Origin: Herbaspirillum sp. AP02
GTDB lineage: Bacteria; Pseudomonadota; Gammaproteobacteria; Burkholderiales; Burkholderiaceae_D
Assembly: GCF_015767275.1 (NCBI RefSeq)
Contig: NZ_JADWMY010000001.1
Location: 372,001-436,000, forward strand
DNA length: 64,000 bases
Direction of reading: 5' to 3'
Shown in pieces: positions 58,806 through 64,000 of the stretch. Every line of letters starts with the position of its first letter. Position 1 is the stretch's first letter. A program made the position numbers and the translations under genes. The notes beneath the pieces were generated by a model, which was given only the letters and a program-made list of their open reading frames with translations, made no database searches and was not told the origin of the DNA.

Positions 58806-60216
58806 GGCCCCGGCGGTGGTCTTCGAGCGCGAGCGCGTCACCGCGCTGTCGGCGCCTGCCCGCGCGCTGGGCGTGCAGGAAGGCATGCGGCGCGGCGGCG
58901 TACAGTTGCTGGCGCCGCAGGCGCTGCTGCAGGAACGCGATCCGCTGCGCGAACAAGGCCTGCTGGAACAGACCGCACTGGCCCTGCTGCAATACACGCC
59001 ACAGGTCACGCTGGCCCCGCAAGCCTGTGTGCTGCTGGACGTGAGCGCCAGCCTGCGCCTGTTCGGCGGCATGCGGGCGCTGTGCCGCAAGATTGGCGTG
59101 ACCATCGCCAGGCTCGGGCTGTCAGCCACCTTGTCCTCTGCCGTCACCGCGACCGGGGCCTGGATGCTGGCGCGCTACGGCAATGTGCGTACCCTGCGCA
59201 GCGGTTCCCTGCAGCGACGCCTGGACCGCTTGCCGGTGGTCTTGCTCAGTGCCGCCCAGGCCCACCTCGAGTGGCTGCACGGCCTGGGCTGCCGCCAGCT
59301 GGGGCAGTTGCGGCGGCTGCCGCGCCCCGGTCTGCAACGGCGCTGCGGCCGGGCGCTGCTGGACATGCTGGACCGTGCCTATGGCGACCTGCCGGAGCTG
59401 CATGAATGGGTGGTGGCACCACCGGTCTTCAAGGCGCGCGTGGAGCTGCCCGATCGGATCGAGCACACCGACATCCTGGCTGCCTATGCCCAGGGGCTGC
59501 TGGTACAGCTGGCCGGCTGGCTGGCGGCGCGCCAGTTGAGCATCAAGCAATTGCATCTGTGGCTGGAGCACGAACGCGGCCGCCAGGCCGTGGCGCCGAC
59601 CGAATTGCGGATCGCCCTGTCGGTGCCGGCCTGGCAGGAGGATCACCTGCATACCCTGGTCAAGGAAAAGCTGGCCCGCTCCAGTCTGCCGGCGCCGGCC
59701 ATCGCCCTGGGACTGGCGGCCGAGGAGCTGGAAGCCATGCAGGCCGCCAGCGAACTGCTCTTCCCCGAACCCGGCGGCAGCCCGGAAGATCACCAACGCC
59801 TGCTGGAACTGCTGGTGGCCCGGCTGGGCGCGGACAAGGTGCGCCAGGCCGCGCCCCGGGCCGATCATCGGCCCGAGATCGCCAATCGCTGGTGCAGCGT
59901 CATGCAGCCTGCGACCACATTGCCGGCACCGCTGGCGACCGATCCGGCGCGCCTGCCGCCGCGCCCGCTATGGTTGCTGGAAGAGCCCTTGCCCCTGCGC
60001 ATGCAGCAGCACAAGCCGTTCTACCGCACGCCGCTGGAATTCACCTCGCCGCCGGAACGCATCGAGGCCGGCTGGTGGGAAGGTCGCCCGCTGACCCGCG
60101 ACTACTTCACCGCGCGCGATGCGCGCCATGCCTATTACTGGATTTTCCGCCAGTGGCGCGGTGGCGAGGCCAGCGATGAGGCGCCTCGGTGGTTCCTGCA
60201 CGGGCTGTTCGGCTAG
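58732..60216 (+). CDS. imuB: ImuB, inactive Y-family polymerase homologue of the mutasome
   Basis: The 494-aa protein has a Y-family fold without the catalytic acids. The N-terminus WIAVHLPLLPLEAFRP lacks the Asp of active Pol IV/V, and the later S-x-D-E-like position reads LLDVSASLRLFGG. It serves as a hub linking the beta clamp, ImuA and DnaE2. Thumb and little-finger regions follow (LRRLPRPGLQRRCGRALLDMLDRAYG). The C-terminus carries the family-typical RDYFTARDARHAYYWIFRQWRGG block. It starts within imuA in another frame and is followed by dnaE2 after 9 bp. Confidence 0.94.
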   Translation: MSPLWIAVHLPLLPLEAFRPNWLDEAPAVVFERERVTALSAPARALGVQEGMRRGGVQLLAPQALLQERDPLREQGLLEQTALALLQYTPQVTLAPQACVLLDVSASLRLFGGMRALCRKIGVTIARLGLSATLSSAVTATGAWMLARYGNVRTLRSGSLQRRLDRLPVVLLSAAQAHLEWLHGLGCRQLGQLRRLPRPGLQRRCGRALLDMLDRAYGDLPELHEWVVAPPVFKARVELPDRIEHTDILAAYAQGLLVQLAGWLAARQLSIKQLHLWLEHERGRQAVAPTELRIALSVPAWQEDHLHTLVKEKLARSSLPAPAIALGLAAEELEAMQAASELLFPEPGGSPEDHQRLLELLVARLGADKVRQAAPRADHRPEIANRWCSVMQPATTLPAPLATDPARLPPRPLWLLEEPLPLRMQQHKPFYRTPLEFTSPPERIEAGWWEGRPLTRDYFTARDARHAYYWIFRQWRGGEASDEAPRWFLHGLFG

Positions 60217-60225
60217 GAGTACAGC

Positions 60226-63200
60226 ATGCAAGCCCCTCTCCCTGGCATCGGTACTGGTACTGGCAATGACAGCGGCCTGCCCGACTATGCCGAACTGTAT
60301 TGCCGCACCAACTTCAGTTTCCTGCAAGGCGCCTCGCATGCCCAGGAACTGGTGGAGCGCGCCATCGCCCTGGGTTATCGCGCCCTGGCCATCACCGACG
60401 AATGCACCCTGGCCGGGGTGGTGCGCGCCCATGCGGCCTGGCAGGAGCAGGTCAGCAAGAACCAGAGCCTGGATTTCAAGCTGATCATCGGCAGCTGCTT
60501 CCGCTTCACTCAGCTTACCCAGCTCCGGGATGACCCGGATCCCCCCCTGGCCCGTCTGACCCTGGTTGCGCTGGCCAGGAACCGGGAGGGCTACGGCAAT
60601 CTCTCCGAACTGGTCACCCTGGCCCGCACCCGCGCCGAAAAGGGCCAGTATCTGCTGGCCCCGGAAGACCTGAGCCAGCCGCCGCCGGCCTTGTCGCACC
60701 TGCGCGCCCTGCCCGATTGCCAATTGATCCTGGTGCCGGATTACGCGGTCGACGAAGACACCCTGGACGCACAACTGCGCTGGTTCGCCGGCCTGGCCCC
60801 GGGACGCTCCTGGGTTGGCCTGACGCGCCTGTATCGCCCCCTGGACGAGCTGCACCGCGCAGCGCTGGAGCAGGCTGCGCGGCGCCATGGCCTGCCGCTG
60901 GTGGCGGTGGGCGACGTGCAGATGCACCAGCGCTCACGCAAGTACCTGCAGGATGTGGTGACTGCCATCCGCCTGAGCCAGCCGGTACAGGAATGCGGCC
61001 ATGCGCTGGCACCCAACGCCGAACAACATCTGCGGCCCAGAATGCGGCTGTCGCTGGTGCACACGCGGCAGACCCTGGACCAGACCCTGGCCATCGCTGC
61101 CGAATGCCGCTTCAGCCTGGCCGAGCTGCGCTATGAATATCCGGACGAGCTGGTGCCGCTGGGCATGAGCCCGGCCGACTATCTGCGCCAGGAAACCCTG
61201 GCCGGGGCCGCCAGACGCTATCCACAGGGACTGCCCGGCGAAGTGCGGCAACAGATCGAAACCGAACTGGCGCTCATCGCCGGCAAGCACTATGAAGCCT
61301 ATTTCCTGACCGTCTACGACCTGGTGCAATTCGCCCGTTCACGCGGCATCCTGTGCCAGGGCCGGGGTTCGGCGGCCAATTCGGCGGTCTGCTATTGCCT
61401 GGGGGTGACCGAGGTCGATCCCACCTCCACCCGCCTGCTGTTCGCCCGCTTCATCAGCGAAAAGCGTGACGAGCCGCCCGACATCGACGTCGACTTCGAA
61501 CACCAGCGCCGTGAAGAAGTGATCCAGCACATCTACCGCAAGTACGGCCGCCGTCGCGCCGCCCTGGCCGCCGCCGTCCACAGCTATCGCCCACGTGGCG
61601 CGCTGCGCGAGGTGGGCAAGGCGCTGGGCGTGGACCCGGCCATCGTCGATACGGTGGCCAAGTCGCAGCACTGGTTCGACAGCCGTGAAGAACTGCTGGC
61701 GCGCTTCGCCGAAGCCGGGCTGGACCCGGAACTGCCGCAGATCGGGTTGTGGGCCAGCATCACCGGCAAGCTGCTGCGTTTCCCACGGCACCTGTCGCAG
61801 CACACCGGGGGCTTCGTGATCGCGCGCGGACAATTGTCGCGTCTGGTACCGATCCAGAACGCCGCCATGGCAGACCGTTCCGTCATCGAATGGGACAAGG
61901 ACGACCTGGAGTCGCTCCGGCTGCTCAAGGTCGATGTGCTGGCGCTGGGCATGCTCACCGCCCTGCGTCGTACGCTGGAACTGGTGAGCCTGCGGCGCGG
62001 CTTGCCGCAGGTGATGCAGATGTACGATATCCCGCGTGAAGATCCGGCCACCTTCGACATGATCTGCAAGGCCGATACCATCGGCGTGTTCCAGATCGAG
62101 AGCCGGGCCCAGATGAGCATGCTGCCGCGCATGCAACCACGCACCCAGTACGACCTGGTGGTGCAGGTGGCCATCGTGCGGCCCGGTCCGATCCAGGGCG
62201 GCATGGTCCACCCCTACCTGCGGCGGCGCGAAATGCTGCGCAATGGCGAGGGCTTCGACTATCCCGACAACACCAGCAAGAGCGGCAAGATCAGGCAGGT
62301 GCTGGAGCGCACCCTGGGCATCCCCATCTTCCAGGAACAGGTGATGGACGTGGCCATTGAGGCCGCCGGCTACTCGCCCAGCGAGGCCGACGACCTGCGC
62401 CGCTCCATGGCGGCCTGGAAGCGCAAGGGCGGCATGGGGCCGCACCACGAGCGGCTGGTGCTGGGCATGACCGACAATGGCTATTCACGTGAATTCGCCG
62501 AAAGCATCTTCAACCAGATCGAGGGTTTCGGCGAATACGGCTTTCCGGAAAGCCATGCCGCCAGCTTTGCCCTGCTGACCTACTTCAGCAGTTGGCTCAA
62601 GTGCCACGAGCCGGAGGCTTTCCTGTGCGGTCTGCTCAATAGCCAGCCCATGGGCTTCTATTCGCCCTCGCAGCTGATCCAGGATGCGCGCCGGCATGGG
62701 GTGCGGGTGTTGCCGGCCAATGTCGTACGCAGCGCCTGGGAGTCCACCCTGGAAGCGCCCGGGGAACCGGCCACATCCGGACCGGTGCGCCCGGCCGTGC
62801 GGCTGGGCATGAGCCTGCTGCGCGGCATGCCGGCCGAGGCGGCGCAGCGCATCGAGCAGGCGCGCGCCGAGCACCCCTTTACCGATGTCGACGACCTGGC
62901 CCGGCGCGCCGCCCTGGATCGGCATGCCCTGCAGGCACTGGCGGCCGGCGATGCCCTGCGCGAACTGGCCGGCCATCGGCGCCAGGCCCTGTGGCATGCG
63001 GTGGGCGCGGTGCCCGACCGTGACCTGCTGCGCAGCGCGCCACGCGGCGACGATGCGGTGCAACTGGAGACACCCGGCGAAGGGGAACAGATCATCGACG
63101 ACTACCGTGCCATGAACCTGACCCTGCGCCGCCACCCGCTGGCCCTGCTGCGACCGACCCTGCAGCGCCGCCGCTTCATGAGCGTGGCTGATCTGAACAT

Positions 63201-63495
63201 GCTGCAGAACCGCCAGTTCGCCTGCTGCTGCGGCATCGTCACGGTGCGCCAGCGGCCGGGCACGGCCAAGGGTGTGATCTTCATGACGCTGGAAGACGAG
63301 ACCGGCTCGGCCAATGTCATCATCTGGCCGGCCGTGCTGGAACGACAGCGCAGCGAAGTGCTCAATGCGCGCCTGCTGGGGGTGTACGGCAGCTGGCAAT
63401 GCCAGGGAGAGGTGCGCCATCTGGTGGCCGGACGGCTGGAAGACTGGACCCACCTGCTCGGGGAACTACAGCCGCGCAGCCGCGATTTCTTCTGA
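60226..63495 (+). CDS. dnaE2: Error-prone DNA polymerase DnaE2 (ImuC)
   Basis: The 1089-aa C-family polymerase carries out error-prone synthesis past DNA damage together with ImuA and ImuB. It has an N-terminal PHP domain (AELYCRTNFSFLQGASHAQELVERA, then LAITDECTLAG). The palm has catalytic acids in PPDIDVDFE (Asp419, Asp421, Asp423), and QGRGSAANSAVCYCLGVT and FPESHAASFALLTYFSSWLKCHEP are further landmarks. A helix-hairpin-helix region and an OB fold (GIVTVRQRPGTAKGVIFMTLEDE) lie near the C-terminus. The length is close to other DnaE2 and shorter than replicative DnaE1. TAGGAG precedes the ATG. It is the last gene of the SOS operon. Confidence 0.95.
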   Translation: MQAPLPGIGTGTGNDSGLPDYAELYCRTNFSFLQGASHAQELVERAIALGYRALAITDECTLAGVVRAHAAWQEQVSKNQSLDFKLIIGSCFRFTQLTQLRDDPDPPLARLTLVALARNREGYGNLSELVTLARTRAEKGQYLLAPEDLSQPPPALSHLRALPDCQLILVPDYAVDEDTLDAQLRWFAGLAPGRSWVGLTRLYRPLDELHRAALEQAARRHGLPLVAVGDVQMHQRSRKYLQDVVTAIRLSQPVQECGHALAPNAEQHLRPRMRLSLVHTRQTLDQTLAIAAECRFSLAELRYEYPDELVPLGMSPADYLRQETLAGAARRYPQGLPGEVRQQIETELALIAGKHYEAYFLTVYDLVQFARSRGILCQGRGSAANSAVCYCLGVTEVDPTSTRLLFARFISEKRDEPPDIDVDFEHQRREEVIQHIYRKYGRRRAALAAAVHSYRPRGALREVGKALGVDPAIVDTVAKSQHWFDSREELLARFAEAGLDPELPQIGLWASITGKLLRFPRHLSQHTGGFVIARGQLSRLVPIQNAAMADRSVIEWDKDDLESLRLLKVDVLALGMLTALRRTLELVSLRRGLPQVMQMYDIPREDPATFDMICKADTIGVFQIESRAQMSMLPRMQPRTQYDLVVQVAIVRPGPIQGGMVHPYLRRREMLRNGEGFDYPDNTSKSGKIRQVLERTLGIPIFQEQVMDVAIEAAGYSPSEADDLRRSMAAWKRKGGMGPHHERLVLGMTDNGYSREFAESIFNQIEGFGEYGFPESHAASFALLTYFSSWLKCHEPEAFLCGLLNSQPMGFYSPSQLIQDARRHGVRVLPANVVRSAWESTLEAPGEPATSGPVRPAVRLGMSLLRGMPAEAAQRIEQARAEHPFTDVDDLARRAALDRHALQALAAGDALRELAGHRRQALWHAVGAVPDRDLLRSAPRGDDAVQLETPGEGEQIIDDYRAMNLTLRRHPLALLRPTLQRRRFMSVADLNMLQNRQFACCCGIVTVRQRPGTAKGVIFMTLEDETGSANVIIWPAVLERQRSEVLNARLLGVYGSWQCQGEVRHLVAGRLEDWTHLLGELQPRSRDFF

Positions 63496-63537
63496 AGGGC
63501 TTGTCGAGGGTGATGGACAGTCTTCGGCACTCAGGCC

Positions 63538-64000
63538 TCAGGCTGCCAGCGCCAGGCGGAAGGCATTGCGCCCTTCGCTCTTGGCCCGGTACAGGGCCAG
63601 GTCAGCCTGGTGCACCAGTGCATCCCAGCCCAGCAGCTGGCCCGGCATGAGCAGCGCCAGGCCGACGCTAATGGTGACCGGCTGGCCATGGCCGAAGTCA
63701 TGCTGGCGCACCGTCTCCAGCAGGTGCTGGGCGATCTGTCGCGCCGCCACCTCGGCCAGCCCGGGGAAGACCGCGCAGAACTCCTCGCCGCCGTAGCGCC
63801 CCAGCAGGCCGGTCTGGCGGCAGCATTGCCGCAGCAGCGTGCCGATGTCGGCCAGCACGCGGTCACCCACCTGGTGGCCATGGGTATCGTTGATCTGTTT
63901 GAAATGGTCGACGTCGATGAAGGCCAGGGTCAGCACCTGTCTGGCCTGCACCGCCTGCTCCAGCACCAGTTCGCCACAGCGCACCAGCTCGCGCCGGTTC
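63538..64000 (-). CDS. GGDEF-domain diguanylate cyclase, C-terminal part
   Basis: The gene runs off the right edge; about 154 residues are visible, an almost complete GGDEF domain. It begins NRRELVRCGELVLEQA and continues LTLAFIDVDHFKQINDTHGHQVGDRVL (the metal- and phosphate-binding Asp in IDVDHFK), with the active-site loop GRYGGEEF and the C-terminal ADLALYRAKSEGRNAFRLA. GGEEF is a catalytically competent signature, so c-di-GMP synthesis is expected. I see no RxxD inhibitory motif before the GGEEF: the sequence is CRQTGLLGRYGGEEF. The sensory N-terminus is outside the window. Confidence 0.92.
   Translation of the reverse strand, partial: NRRELVRCGELVLEQAVQARQVLTLAFIDVDHFKQINDTHGHQVGDRVLADIGTLLRQCCRQTGLLGRYGGEEFCAVFPGLAEVAARQIAQHLLETVRQHDFGHGQPVTISVGLALLMPGQLLGWDALVHQADLALYRAKSEGRNAFRLALAA

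Overview
The window is GC-rich, densely packed proteobacterial chromosome. Gene content and protein styles point to a betaproteobacterium of the Burkholderiales, most likely Oxalobacteraceae close to Herbaspirillum. This is an inference from recognised families (AcnD/PrpF, LigD/Ku, ImuA/ImuB/DnaE2, AAHS transporters, FNR-box universal stress protein), not a database match. No rRNA, tRNA, CRISPR array, prophage or transposase gene was seen.

Layout. 1-3.4 kb: the start of a sugar-binding protein gene under a LacI-type operator, a tiny membrane protein, the Na+/H+ antiporter NhaA, and a universal stress protein with an FNR-type promoter. 3.5-9.8 kb: a leftward histidine-degradation block (IclR regulator, polar amino-acid ABC transporter, HutD, HutF, HutG). 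9.9-14.7 kb: a rightward methylcitrate block (GntR regulator, AcnD, PrpF) ending in a strong terminator. 14.7-24.9 kb: a pentose/polyol system made of an ABC transporter, RpiA, an RpiR regulator, a HAD phosphatase, an FGGY kinase and an aldehyde dehydrogenase, with a divergent SDR dehydrogenase; two promoters share the same dyad. 24.9-31.7 kb: an aromatic 2-oxo-acid block (benzoylformate decarboxylase, aldehyde dehydrogenase, AAHS transporter, ketopantoate-reductase-like protein, divergent LysR regulator). A 266-bp non-coding element with terminal inverted repeats sits exactly at the lysR stop codon.

32-48.5 kb: after a few envelope and signalling genes comes a DNA-repair region. A four-gene operon encodes a ligase-associated exonuclease, ATP-dependent ligase, DEXH helicase and PdeM nuclease. 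Further right are the GIY-YIG nuclease Cho and the LigD-Ku end-joining pair. 48.6-57.7 kb: a stress-flavoured region with a PoxB-like ThDP enzyme, small hydrophilic proteins, a PfpI/DJ-1 protein, DUF4142, a SemiSWEET-like protein, DUF1275, a Fic AMP-transferase flanked by related ~78-bp direct repeats, and a KGG-repeat protein. A TTCCTAC-type heptamer recurs in these intergenic gaps. 58-63.5 kb: the SOS mutasome imuA-imuB-dnaE2 behind a perfect LexA box. The window ends inside a GGDEF protein.

The strongest candidates for new biology are the Fic gene with its flanking repeat arrays, the miniature element at lysR, the paired dyads in the polyol locus, and the shared heptamer of the stress region. 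The concentration of repair systems (35-63.5 kb) is notable but built from known families.
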